Shown here piece after piece: positions 32,356 to 40,742 of a stretch of 64,000 nucleotides of DNA. A program made the position numbers and the translations under genes. The notes below the pieces were generated by a model. That model saw only the letters and a program-made list of their open reading frames with translations. It was not told the DNA's origin and ran no database searches. The stretch comes from Mesorhizobium huakuii (lineage in GTDB: Bacteria > Pseudomonadota > Alphaproteobacteria > Rhizobiales > Rhizobiaceae): the NCBI RefSeq assembly GCF_014189455.1, contig NZ_CP050296.1, forward strand, positions 3,592,001 through 3,656,000, read 5' to 3'. The first letter of the stretch is position 1, and each line of letters begins with the position of its first letter.

Positions 32356-33378
32356 ATGTCGATGACGAAATCCGAGGTCTGCGTGATCATCGCGGCCAAA
32401 AATGCGGGGCGCACGATCGCGGTCGCCATCGCATCCGCGTTGCGCGAGCCTGAGGTGGCGGAGGTCGTCGTCGTCGACGACGGCTCGACCGACAATACGG
32501 CCGAGATCGCCCGTTCCGCCGACGACGGCAGCGGCCGGCTTAAGGTCATGCGCCTTGACGTCAATCGCGGCCCCTCCTTCGCCCGCAATGCCGCGATCGC
32601 CGGGTCGAAAGCGCCTTTCATCAGCATTCTGGACGCCGACGACTTCTTCCTCGAGGGCCGGTTCCGCAACCTGTTTGCCGCCTCCGATTGGGATTTCGCG
32701 GCCGACAACATCATGCTCATCAGGGATGATGCGACGAGCGACGCAACCAAGATCGTCGCCCCCGATTTTGCCGCCGATCCGGAATTCCTCGACTTCGAGC
32801 GCTTCGTCGAAGGCAACATCTCCAGGCGCCGCGTGCAGAGAGGCGAGCTTGGCTTCCTGAAGCCGGTGATCAGCCGCGCCTTCCTCGACCGGCACCGATT
32901 GCGCTACGACGAGAGCCTGCGGCTGGGCGAGGATTATGAGCTCTACGCCCGCGCGGTCGCCTTGGGAGCCCGGTTCAAGGTCATCCGCTCCTGCGGCTAC
33001 GGCGCCATTGTGCGCGCCGATTCGCTCAGCGGTCGCCACAAGACGCAGGACCTGAAACGGCTGGCCGACGCCGATCTGGCGCTGCTGGCGATCGACAGCC
33101 TGCCGGAAGGCTCCAAGGCGGTGCTGCGGCGGCACGAGCGGCATGTCCGCAACAAATACCGGCTGCGCAATTTCCTCGACGTGAAGGCCGAGCGTGGGCT
33201 GGCTTCGGCGGCGGCCTATGCCTTCGCCAGCCAATCCAACCTGGTTCCCATCGTCCACGGCGTGGCTTCCGACAAGCTCGAGGCGCTGTTTCGCCGTGTT
33301 GGCCTTGTCTCCGGGCACAAGCATGTGCCGCCGCTGCGTTTCCTGATGGCCGGGACCAGCGCGGGCAAGGAGCGGTAA
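32356..33378 (+). CDS. Family 2 glycosyltransferase, ExoO/ExoU-like
   Basis: About 340 residues from the ATG at 32356; an ATG at 32290 that overlaps the nucleotidyltransferase stop (TGATG) would add 22. The GT-A core reads VCVIIAAKNAGRTI, VVVVDDGSTDNTAEIA and ISILDADDFFLEGRF with the metal-binding DAD. A later block (LGFLKPVISRAFLDRHRLRY, LRLGEDYELYARA) is shared with ExoO-type succinoglycan transferases and with the protein at 45545. It probably adds a sugar to the EPS repeat unit. The coupling to the nucleotidyltransferase leaves open a role in lasso peptide decoration. Confidence 0.85.
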   Translation: MSMTKSEVCVIIAAKNAGRTIAVAIASALREPEVAEVVVVDDGSTDNTAEIARSADDGSGRLKVMRLDVNRGPSFARNAAIAGSKAPFISILDADDFFLEGRFRNLFAASDWDFAADNIMLIRDDATSDATKIVAPDFAADPEFLDFERFVEGNISRRRVQRGELGFLKPVISRAFLDRHRLRYDESLRLGEDYELYARAVALGARFKVIRSCGYGAIVRADSLSGRHKTQDLKRLADADLALLAIDSLPEGSKAVLRRHERHVRNKYRLRNFLDVKAERGLASAAAYAFASQSNLVPIVHGVASDKLEALFRRVGLVSGHKHVPPLRFLMAGTSAGKER

Positions 33379-33498
33379 GGGACTGGGAATGCCCGGTTCA
33401 CCCGCCAACGGCACACTCACCGCGCAAAGCATTTCCACCGGATTTATGAGTTTACGAATTGGGTGGTTGCCTCTCGGCTCCAGGGATGGCAGTCTATG

Positions 33499-33512
33499 TT
33501 GCGGTGCAGCAA
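33499..33512 (+). promoter_or_regulatory. EPS-cluster motif, copy before the 133-residue protein gene
   Basis: TTGCGGTGCAGCAA is a full match to TTGCRNTGCAGCAW, directly after CTATG, a -10-like element. It lies 154 bases upstream of the next start, in a 287-base gap that otherwise shows no gene. Confidence 0.6.
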
Positions 33513-33665
33513 AACGAACGACCAACCGAACTGGCCCCCGATCGGATTGGTCCGAAGTCTCTCCCATCGGTGGAGTTGGACGATGCGGTACACGTTTTTC
33601 AGCCCCGGTTGCGGGGATCGGCCAGTAGCCCGGCATGCAAGCCGGCGATGACAGGAATTTAAGCC

Positions 33666-34067
33666 ATGGCCTCGATATTCGGCTTCAGATCAAGGGATCC
33701 GGCCCGCGACCGGCAGGCCGACATTGCGCGCCTCGACCGGCTGGCGAAGCTGTTCGAGCAGATTGCAGCCGAGATCGAGGCCGAGAAGACCGGCCTGGAG
33801 AGCCGCTATCGAAAGACGGCGACCAACGCCGCCTTTCTCGTCGAAGCCATGGAGAACGGCTCCGCTTCCGACAGGCGCTCATCCGAGGTTAGCGCGCTGA
33901 CGCAGTCGATCCTGAATTGCGAGCGCCGCATCGCGGCGCTGTCGCGCCAGAACGGCATGATGAAGGAACTCCGCCATTCGCTGGATTTGGTCTTCGACGA
34001 GGATGGGGCGTCCGATTCGGCTACCACGGTCGATTTCGCAAGGCCCGCGGGCGCCGGTCGGGCGTGA
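33666..34067 (+). CDS. Hypothetical coiled-coil protein
   Basis: A 133-residue, highly charged protein without signal peptide or membrane segment. Two predicted coiled-coil helices cover about residues 15-70 (RLDRLAKLFEQIAAEIEAEK) and 78-112 (ILNCERRIAALSRQNGMMKE). I recognise no family. It is preceded by an EPS-motif promoter and followed by exoK, so it may belong to the EPS regulon. The GC and codon pattern match the neighbours. Confidence 0.6.
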   Translation: MASIFGFRSRDPARDRQADIARLDRLAKLFEQIAAEIEAEKTGLESRYRKTATNAAFLVEAMENGSASDRRSSEVSALTQSILNCERRIAALSRQNGMMKELRHSLDLVFDEDGASDSATTVDFARPAGAGRA

Positions 34068-34087
34068 CGATGAGGGCGTGGGGGCTA

Positions 34088-34127
34088 CTTCAAAGGCATG
34101 ATGCAAGCTTCAAAGGTATGATGCAGA
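34088..34127 (+). repeat. Two tandem 20-base repeats upstream of exoK
   Basis: CTTCAAAGGCATGATGCAAG (34088-34107) is followed directly by CTTCAAAGGTATGATGCAGA (34108-34127), with three differences. The 20-base spacing (about two helix turns) suggests tandem binding sites for a regulator of exoK. It is 111 bases before the exoK start. Confidence 0.6.
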
Positions 34128-34237
34128 CAGGAGAGGGAATTCGGGAGGGTCAAAGAGAAGGCCAAGGTTGGCCCGTTTGGAAGCGGTTCAAACGTCGACT
34201 TTGGGTTGGGGACGCACAGCACAAAGGTAAGTTTGGT

Positions 34238-35119
34238 ATGAATTCGGATCCGAAAACCACGTCCACGACAGCAATTGACGCAACGTCCTTCTCGCATGAG
34301 ACCCGGCAAGCCGACCTGAGGCGGTTGGGCTTGATCGGCGGGCTGTTGCTGACTGCTCTCGGCAGCCTCTTTGCGGCTCCCGCCCATGCGCAGGATATCC
34401 AGTCCGCCCCCTCTTTCGTCGATGATTTCAAAAGCTTCGATCGCTCGCGCTGGTATGTTTCCGACGGCTGGAACAACGGCAGCCATCAGAATTGCACGTG
34501 GTCGAAGGGACTTGTCGCACTTTCCGACGGCGTGCTGTCGCTTGGCTTCGAAAAGCAGAAGCTGAAGGATCGCGAGTTCGCCTGCGGCGAGATCCAGACC
34601 AAGCAGCGCTTCGGCTACGGCACCTACGAGGCGCGGCTGAAGACCGACACCGGTCCCGGCCTCAACGCGGCTTTCTTTTCCTATATCGGCCCGTCCGATA
34701 AGCAGCCCTGGGACGAAATCGACTTCGAGATCCTGACCAAGGACACCTCCAAGGTGCAGGGCAACGCCTATATCGCCGGCAAGGGCAAGAACGAGAAGCT
34801 GATCGAGGTGCCGGGTGGCACCGACAAGGCCTTCAACGACTACGCCTTCGTCTGGCAGAAGGACAGTTTGCGCTGGTACGTCAATGGCGAGCTGGTGAAC
34901 ACCATCACCGATCCGGCGAAGCTGCCCAGCCATGCGCAGAAGATCTTCTTCAGCCTTTGGGGCAGCGACACCATGAAAGGCTGGATGGGCGCGTTCGCTG
35001 ATCCGGGCCGCAAGCTTTCGCTGCAGGTCGAACGCGTCGCCTTCACCGCGCTCGGCGATCCATGCCAGTTTCCGGAATCGCTCGTATGCAGCGTAAAAGA
35101 GTTGGGGAAGACGAATTGA
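34238..35119 (+). CDS. exoK: Secreted endo-beta-1,3-1,4-glycanase (GH16), ExoK-like
   Basis: A 293-residue GH16 enzyme. An extended N-region is followed by a membrane/signal segment LGLIGGLLLTALGSLFAAPAHAQ (stated in parts: LLLTALGSLFAAP, then AHA-Q cleavage near residue 51). The catalytic motif WDEIDFEIL has the nucleophile Glu160 and acid/base Glu164. It also has FGYGTYEARLKTDTGPGLN and the FVWQKDSLRWYVNGELV strand. ExoK trims nascent EPS to lower molecular weight outside the cell. The ATG at 34238 has AAAGG upstream. The long N-terminus before the signal is unusual. Confidence 0.88.
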   Translation: MNSDPKTTSTTAIDATSFSHETRQADLRRLGLIGGLLLTALGSLFAAPAHAQDIQSAPSFVDDFKSFDRSRWYVSDGWNNGSHQNCTWSKGLVALSDGVLSLGFEKQKLKDREFACGEIQTKQRFGYGTYEARLKTDTGPGLNAAFFSYIGPSDKQPWDEIDFEILTKDTSKVQGNAYIAGKGKNEKLIEVPGGTDKAFNDYAFVWQKDSLRWYVNGELVNTITDPAKLPSHAQKIFFSLWGSDTMKGWMGAFADPGRKLSLQVERVAFTALGDPCQFPESLVCSVKELGKTN

Positions 35120-35168
35120 ACCGGCCGGAGCAAAAACGGTTCGCGGCCATGAACAGGAATGAAACCGA

Positions 35169-36500
35169 ATGAACTTGACGGTGTTTGGAATTGGCTATGT
35201 CGGCCTCGTGCAGGCGGCAGTGCTTGCCGAGGTCGGTCACCAGGTTGTTTGCGTCGATATCGACGAAAACAAGGTGGAGCGGCTTAACCAGGGCTTCGTC
35301 CCGATCTTCGAGCCAGGCCTCGAAAGCATCGTCAGGGAAAATCACGCCGCCGGCCGCATCAAATTCACCACCGATGCGGCCGCCGCCGTCCGGCATGGTG
35401 AAATCCAGATGATCGCGGTCGGCACGCCGCCCGGCGAGGACGGTTCGGCCGACCTCAAATACGTGCTGGCGGTCGCCGAGACCATCGGCCGCGAAATGGA
35501 CAGCGCCAAGATCGTCGTCGGCAAGTCGACCGTGCCGGTCGGCACCTGCGAAAAGGTGAAGGCCAGGATCGCCGAGACGTTGAAGAAGAGAGGGCGCGAG
35601 GACCTCAGCTTCGACGTCGCCTCCAACCCGGAATTCCTCAAGGAAGGCTCGGCCGTCGCCGATTGCATGAAGCCGGACCGCATCATCGTCGGCACCTCGA
35701 GCGAGGAGACCGAGGCGGTGATGCGCGAGCTCTATGCGCCCTTCAACCGCAACCACGAAAAGATGATCGTGATGGACGTGCGCAGCGCCGAATTCACGAA
35801 ATATGCCGCCAACTGCATGCTGGCGACCAAGATCAGCTTCATGAACGAGATGGCCAATCTGGCCGAGCAGCTCGGCGCCGACATCGAGGAAGTGCGCAAG
35901 GGCATCGGCAGCGACCCGCGCATCGGCTACCACTTCATCTATCCGGGTCTCGGCTATGGCGGCTCGTGCTTTCCCAAGGACGTCCGCGCCTTGATCAAGA
36001 CCGCCGAGGGCGTCAAGTTCGACGCCAAGCTGCTGCGCGCCGTCGAGGAGCGCAACAACGACCAGAAATCCGTGCTGTTCGACAAGGTGAACCGCTACTT
36101 CAAGGGCAGTCTCAAGGGCAAGACCTTCGCGCTTTGGGGCCTGGCCTTCAAGCCCAACACCGACGACATGCGCGAGGCGCCGGCGCGTGTCCTGATGGAA
36201 GCGCTGTGGAAGGCCGGTGCGACCGTGCAGGCCTATGATCCCGAGGCGATGCAGGAATGCCAGGCCATCTACGGCCTGCGCGACGATCTGATGCTGTGCG
36301 GCACCAAGGAAGCGGCCCTGCGCGGCGCCGATGCGCTGCTCATCGCCACCGAATGGAAGAGTTTTCGAGCCCCGTCCTTCGATGCGCTGAAGGATGCGTT
36401 GACCACGCCGGTCATCTTCGACGGCCGCAACCTCTACGACCCCAAGGTCGTGGCGCGCCACGGCATCGAATATCACTCGATCGGCAGAATGGCGGCATGA
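35169..36500 (+). CDS. ugd: UDP-glucose 6-dehydrogenase
   Basis: A 443-residue enzyme that oxidises UDP-glucose to UDP-glucuronate in the cytoplasm. The NAD motif [11 protein letters not shown] lies at the N-terminus, the substrate segment [13 protein letters not shown] is present, and the catalytic Cys267 is in [15 protein letters not shown]. The C-terminal domain has [18 protein letters not shown]. It lies directly after exoK, so the local EPS or a capsule probably contains glucuronic acid, unlike standard succinoglycan. Confidence 0.95.
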   Translation: MNLTVFGIGYVGLVQAAVLAEVGHQVVCVDIDENKVERLNQGFVPIFEPGLESIVRENHAAGRIKFTTDAAAAVRHGEIQMIAVGTPPGEDGSADLKYVLAVAETIGREMDSAKIVVGKSTVPVGTCEKVKARIAETLKKRGREDLSFDVASNPEFLKEGSAVADCMKPDRIIVGTSSEETEAVMRELYAPFNRNHEKMIVMDVRSAEFTKYAANCMLATKISFMNEMANLAEQLGADIEEVRKGIGSDPRIGYHFIYPGLGYGGSCFPKDVRALIKTAEGVKFDAKLLRAVEERNNDQKSVLFDKVNRYFKGSLKGKTFALWGLAFKPNTDDMREAPARVLMEALWKAGATVQAYDPEAMQECQAIYGLRDDLMLCGTKEAALRGADALLIATEWKSFRAPSFDALKDALTTPVIFDGRNLYDPKVVARHGIEYHSIGRMAA

Positions 36501-36525
36501 GACCAGTTGCGGAGAGCCGGAGGCT

Positions 36526-36555
36526 CAATCTTGCGGGCGCCAATCTTGCGGGCGC
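36526..36555 (+). repeat. Tandem 15-base repeat between ugd and GMC oxidoreductase genes
   Basis: CAATCTTGCGGGCGC occurs twice without interruption. In a tiny frame that starts at the ugd stop (ATGA, 36497-36583, 28 codons) it reads NLAGANLAGA, like a pentapeptide repeat. No other evidence supports that frame as a gene. Confidence 0.5.
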
Positions 36556-36582
36556 GCCCGGCGCGGAAAGGAGTTGTGGCTG

Positions 36583-38028
36583 ATGGTGCTGGACGTAAAG
36601 CCCGAGCAAATCACCAGGGATCATTTCGATGTTGTCGCGATCGGTTCCGGCTTTGGCTCGGCCTTCTTCCTGCACGAGTTCGCCAAGCGGCGTAAGGCGC
36701 GCATCCTGGTCCTGGAATGGGGCCGGCACAACACGCATGAATGGCAGCTCGGCCAGAACGCCAATACCGACATCGATGACGAGACGACCTACAAGACCGA
36801 CAATGCAGACAAGCCGTGGAATTACACGATCGGGCTGGGTGGCGGCACCAACTGCTGGTTCGCGCAGACGCCTCGGTTCCACCCCAACGACTTCAGGCTG
36901 AAAAGCACCTACGGCATCGGCAATGACTGGCCGATCAGCTATGACGATGTCGAGCCGTTCTACTGCGACGCCGAAGAGATCATGTCGATCTCGGGTGATC
37001 CCGACATGGCGGCGATGCTGCCGCGCTCGAAACCGTTTCCGCAACCGCCGCATCGCATGTCGACGCCGGACAAGATGATGAAGGCGGCCCAGCCCGACCA
37101 GCATTTCGTCATGCCGACCGCCCGCGCTCGCGTGGCGACAGCACAGCGCAGCTCGTGCTGTGCCAATCTGCGCTGCTGGCTGTGTCCGGCTGACGCCAAA
37201 TTCACCGTCAACAACGGCTTGATGCATGTCTTCGAGCATCCCGACGTCTCAGTCTGCCTCGGTGCGGAAGTGCGCAGGCTCGACCATGTCGGCGGCACGG
37301 TCCGTTCGGTCACCTTCGTCCATGACGGCAACGAATATCAGGTCAGCGGCGATCTCTTCATCCTCGGCGCCAATGCCATCCAGAGCGCCGCGATCATGCT
37401 GCGATCCGGCCTGGGAGACGAATTCGTCGGGCGCGGCCTTCACGAATCCTATGGCTGGAATTTCGAGGTCTATCTCGACGGCGTCGACAATTTCGACGGC
37501 AGCACCATCACCACCGGCCTGAATTTCGGCCTCTATGACGGTCCGCACCGGTCCGAGCATGCGGCGGCACTGGTCTATTTCGAAAACCGCTGGCAGCACG
37601 GGATGCGCGCCGAGAAGGGGCGGTTGCGCCAGACGCTGCCGCTCGTCGTGGTCACTGAAAACCTGCTCGATCATGAGAATTTCGTCACCCTCGACGAGGA
37701 CGACAATGCGTTTGTTTCCTTCAAGGCACCGTCGGACTACGCGGTCAAGGGCATGGCCCGGGCGCTGGATAAATTGCCTGGGCTGCTTGCCCCGCTGCCG
37801 GTCGAACGGCTCTTCGACCGCGGCATCCGGCCAACGGAATCGCATGTCCAGGGCACGCTGAGGATGGGCACCGGCCCCGCCGATTCGGTCATCGACAGCA
37901 ACATGATCCATCACAGGTTGAGAAACCTGGTTGTCGTCGGCACCAGCACCTATCCGAGCTGCTCCTGCGCCAACCCAAGCCTGACCGCGGCGGCTTTGTC
38001 GCTTCGGGCGGCGAGCCGGATCGCGTGA
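36583..38028 (+). CDS. GMC-family flavin oxidoreductase
   Basis: A 481-residue protein with FAD-binding AIGSGFGSAFFLHEFAKRR at the N-terminus, GLGGGTNCWFAQTPRFHP and the C-terminal GMC signature: SHVQGTLRMGTGPADSVID, then GTSTYPSCSCANPSLTAAAL. The catalytic His is in ESHVQG. Cysteine-rich SSCCANLRCWLC (about residues 190-200) is unusual. I chose the ATG at 36583 because GGAAAGGAG is 9 bases upstream. With the next gene it resembles a two-subunit sugar or alcohol dehydrogenase. The substrate is unknown; oxidation of a polysaccharide sugar or precursor is a guess from context. Confidence 0.85.
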   Translation: MVLDVKPEQITRDHFDVVAIGSGFGSAFFLHEFAKRRKARILVLEWGRHNTHEWQLGQNANTDIDDETTYKTDNADKPWNYTIGLGGGTNCWFAQTPRFHPNDFRLKSTYGIGNDWPISYDDVEPFYCDAEEIMSISGDPDMAAMLPRSKPFPQPPHRMSTPDKMMKAAQPDQHFVMPTARARVATAQRSSCCANLRCWLCPADAKFTVNNGLMHVFEHPDVSVCLGAEVRRLDHVGGTVRSVTFVHDGNEYQVSGDLFILGANAIQSAAIMLRSGLGDEFVGRGLHESYGWNFEVYLDGVDNFDGSTITTGLNFGLYDGPHRSEHAAALVYFENRWQHGMRAEKGRLRQTLPLVVVTENLLDHENFVTLDEDDNAFVSFKAPSDYAVKGMARALDKLPGLLAPLPVERLFDRGIRPTESHVQGTLRMGTGPADSVIDSNMIHHRLRNLVVVGTSTYPSCSCANPSLTAAALSLRAASRIA

Positions 38029-38041
38029 GGGGAGCGGGCCG

Positions 38042-38491
38042 ATGATCGAAGTCACACGGCGCTCGGCATTGGCCATCCTGGCAGGTGGTGTCGCCTCGAC
38101 CGGCGTAGCCTATGCCGCCGTCTCCTCGTTTTCGGACGAGGATCTGGTCCGCGTCACGCTGGAAAAATATTTCGGCAGGCTGAACATGCGCATCGAGCAT
38201 CTGCAGCAGTTCGTGCTGGAGTTCCGCAACCGGAATCCGTGGGTCTTTCCAAGCGAGAAATTGAGCGATGCCGTCACTCTGGTGGAGGAGCTCAAATTGG
38301 GCGCGGCGCGTCGCCTCCTGCCCCAGCAGAAGCGGGAAGATCTCTTACAGTTCGACCGCTGGGTCGTCGCCGAGTTCCATATGCTGACGGATTACGCCTG
38401 GCGCGGTTCGCCTGACGATCCGATCCGGTTCACCGGATGGCACTCCTGCACCAACCCGTTCGCGACGCTTGACCCGCCACAGAGCGCGTGA
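38042..38491 (+). CDS. Small Tat/Sec-exported protein, possible small subunit of the GMC dehydrogenase
   Basis: A 149-residue protein starting 13 bases after the GMC stop. The N-terminus TRRSALAILAGGVASTGVAY has a twin-arginine pair and hydrophobic stretch. The rest is helical with no cofactor motif. Gene order, size and the Tat-like start resemble the small (gamma) subunits of gluconate/sorbitol-type GMC dehydrogenases, which act as chaperone and carry the complex across the membrane. The assignment is by analogy; sequence identity to that family is not obvious by eye. Confidence 0.6.
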   Translation: MIEVTRRSALAILAGGVASTGVAYAAVSSFSDEDLVRVTLEKYFGRLNMRIEHLQQFVLEFRNRNPWVFPSEKLSDAVTLVEELKLGAARRLLPQQKREDLLQFDRWVVAEFHMLTDYAWRGSPDDPIRFTGWHSCTNPFATLDPPQSA

Positions 38492-38551
38492 GGCGCAAAT
38501 GGCCCCTGATCAGACGAACCAGAATATCAGAATGCGACAAGGATCCGGTTC

Positions 38552-39631
38552 ATGAAAGTCCTCTTTGCCAGCGGCAACGGCTATCCGCCCGAGTTCGGCG
38601 GCGGCGTCCAGTCCAGCACGCATCATCTGGCGCAGCAGCTGATCGAACATGGCCATGAAGCGTCGGTGCTCGCCGCTCTGTTCGGCGACGGCATGTTCGG
38701 CCTCAAGGCGCGCGCCAAGATGAAACTCTTGCGGCAACCCGCGGTCGTCGACAGCGTTCCCGGTTATCCGGTGATCAGGACATGGTTTCCCTGGGAAGCA
38801 GCAGGGTTTGCAGTCAGGAGACAGAAGCCTGACGTCGCGGTGGTCCAGTGCCACAAGTCGGTTCCGCTCGGCAAAGCGCTGGAGGCCGAGGGTGTGCCAC
38901 TGGTCGTCTATCTCAGAAATGTCGAGTTCCATGAGCTGGGCGGCGATCTGCGCGAATTGCGCTCCGCGCTCTACATTGCCAATTCCGAATTCACCGCACG
39001 CACCTACAGCAGGGAATTCGGTATCGAGGCGACGGTGATCCCGCCGACCATCAACCCGACGCAGTACAGCACGCCGACCACGGGCCAGTTCGTCACCCTG
39101 ATCAACCCCTATGAGGAAAAGGGTTTTGAGCTGGCGGTGCGCATTGCCGGCGCTTGCCCGGAAATCCCGTTCCTGTTCGTCGAAAGCTGGAAGCTGGAGG
39201 ACGACCATCGCGCGCGCATCGAAGAGACGATCAGGCCACTCGGCAATGTCACGCTGGAGAGCCGCACCAACGACATGAAGACAGTCTATGGCCGCACCAG
39301 GATCCTGCTTGCGCCCTCGAAATGGGAGGAGGCCTGGGGCCGTGTGGCGTCAGAGGCCCATTGCAGCGGCATTCCGGTCGTCGGCTCGCGGCGCGGCGGC
39401 CTGCCTGAAGCGATCGGCCCTGGCGGCGCGGTGCTCGACTACGACGCGCCGCTCATCGACTGGGTCGCGGCCGTCAGGCAGCTATGGAACGACAACAAGG
39501 AATACGAGCGGGTTTCAAGCCTCGCACGCGGCTTTGCGGGGCGCCCGGAGCTCGATCCCGACCGCCAGTTCGTCACCTTCTTCTCGATACTGGACAGGGC
39601 GGTGCAGCAACGCGCGCGCCAGGCGGCCTGA
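38552..39631 (+). CDS. GT4-family glycosyltransferase
   Basis: A 359-residue GT-B enzyme. The N-terminal motif is SGNGYPPEFGGGVQSSTHHLAQQL, the acceptor-side glycine-rich loop (stated here as PPEFGGGVQ). The donor side has INPYEEKGFELAVRIA, LLAPSKWEEAWGRVASEAH (E-x7-E pattern) and GIPVVGSRRGGLPEAIG. It is soluble and cytoplasmic. It lies downstream of the GMC pair on the same strand and convergent to the PRTase-HAD gene. It probably adds a sugar to the EPS repeat unit; the donor is unknown. Confidence 0.88.
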   Translation: MKVLFASGNGYPPEFGGGVQSSTHHLAQQLIEHGHEASVLAALFGDGMFGLKARAKMKLLRQPAVVDSVPGYPVIRTWFPWEAAGFAVRRQKPDVAVVQCHKSVPLGKALEAEGVPLVVYLRNVEFHELGGDLRELRSALYIANSEFTARTYSREFGIEATVIPPTINPTQYSTPTTGQFVTLINPYEEKGFELAVRIAGACPEIPFLFVESWKLEDDHRARIEETIRPLGNVTLESRTNDMKTVYGRTRILLAPSKWEEAWGRVASEAHCSGIPVVGSRRGGLPEAIGPGGAVLDYDAPLIDWVAAVRQLWNDNKEYERVSSLARGFAGRPELDPDRQFVTFFSILDRAVQQRARQAA

Positions 39632-39667
39632 AGGGCACGCCGCCGCGCACGTAAATGGCGATGCCGA

Positions 39668-40690
39668 TCAGGCCGGGCGCTTGACCCGGCTTTTCAGCGT
39701 CTCGTAGCCGCGGGCACCGAGCAGGGCGCGGGCAAGGGCCTTGGCGGCGCTCTTGCGGCCTGCCTGCGAGTTGACCTGCCGCAGCCTGGCCGGCAGGTTG
39801 CGCGCCGCCTGGCCGAGCGCCGGCAGCGACAGCGCATCGGGAAAGCTGACGATGTGCGTTTCGACGCACAGCACCGGCTTGCCCGACAGCTCCGTGATCT
39901 TCAGCGCCTGCGCATGCTCGCTTTCGATGAACAGGATGGCGTTGGATTTGCGGTAGAAATCGGCCTTGAAGCTGCCATGCGCGCCAAGCCGCTGGCGCTC
40001 CGCCTTGCTCGGCAGGTCGAGCATGATCAGTTGGTCGTATTTGATCTCGTGCTTGGCCAGCCACGCCTCGGTCAGCGCGCGATATTTCTCCAGCCGGCTG
40101 GTGACCAGCCAGCCGATCCTGTGGGTCGGGGCATGAAGCGGCCGCGCTTCGCTGAGGAATTTCTCATAGGCCGGACCGTCGTCGTTTTCCGCTTCGGTCG
40201 GATCCAGGCACAGCACGCCATCGATGTCGACGCAGCATTGCGCCAGGAATTTGTGGTGCATGAAATTCCACTGGAACATGCGCGGATGCAGGACCACTTC
40301 GAAGACGAGGTCGGTTTCCGGGTGCTTCGGCTCCAGGCCGAACACCGCGGCATAGGTGAAATCGCCCTCGATGCCGGCAGCCTCGATACGGGCACGGGCA
40401 TCGCGCATGGCATTGCCGCCGGCGATGCTGTCGTCGATGACCAGCACCTTGCGCATGTCCGAGACCCTGCGGTCGAGCGCGGCGCGGCGCTTGGTGATGC
40501 CTGACGTATAGACCCGGCCTTCCAGGAAGGAGTCCAGGTCGGTCATCGGAATGTTCGCCGCAAGGCTGACCAGCGTCGCCGCCAGCACGCCGCTTCTGGG
40601 AACGCCGACCACCAGGTCGATATCGCGCGGCAGCCGGTGAAGGTTGCCGACGATCGTGTCGTTCATGTCGGAGATCGATCGGTAGTGCAT
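39668..40690 (-). CDS. Phosphoribosyltransferase-HAD-like fusion protein
   Basis: A 340-residue protein. Residues 1-135 are a type I phosphoribosyltransferase fold with VVGVPRSGVLAATLVS and the PRPP loop VLVIDDSIAGGNAM. Residues 150-285 look like a HAD phosphatase: CCVDIDGVLCLDPT (D-x-D motif), IGWLVTSRLEKYR and the Lys in RKSNAILFIESE. It resembles an orotate phosphoribosyltransferase-like protein with added phosphatase. It lies downstream of the flippase in the same direction within the EPS locus. It could make or recycle a ribosyl or nucleotide-sugar intermediate. Biochemical function is not established. Confidence 0.7.
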   Translation of the reverse strand: MHYRSISDMNDTIVGNLHRLPRDIDLVVGVPRSGVLAATLVSLAANIPMTDLDSFLEGRVYTSGITKRRAALDRRVSDMRKVLVIDDSIAGGNAMRDARARIEAAGIEGDFTYAAVFGLEPKHPETDLVFEVVLHPRMFQWNFMHHKFLAQCCVDIDGVLCLDPTEAENDDGPAYEKFLSEARPLHAPTHRIGWLVTSRLEKYRALTEAWLAKHEIKYDQLIMLDLPSKAERQRLGAHGSFKADFYRKSNAILFIESEHAQALKITELSGKPVLCVETHIVSFPDALSLPALGQAARNLPARLRQVNSQAGRKSAAKALARALLGARGYETLKSRVKRPA

Positions 40691-40742
40691 GAATCAGACC
40701 TGATGTTCGTGTGGATGTGGATGGCTCAAAAAGGCGCCGAAA

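Noticed and set aside
33379..33665. Short plus-strand frames after the GT2 gene
   Set aside because: Three overlapping frames of similar length with no ribosome site; the interval is better explained as a promoter region with the EPS motif.
36497..36583. 28-codon frame with NLAGANLAGA
   Set aside because: It rests only on a 15-base tandem repeat; too short for a pentapeptide-repeat protein.
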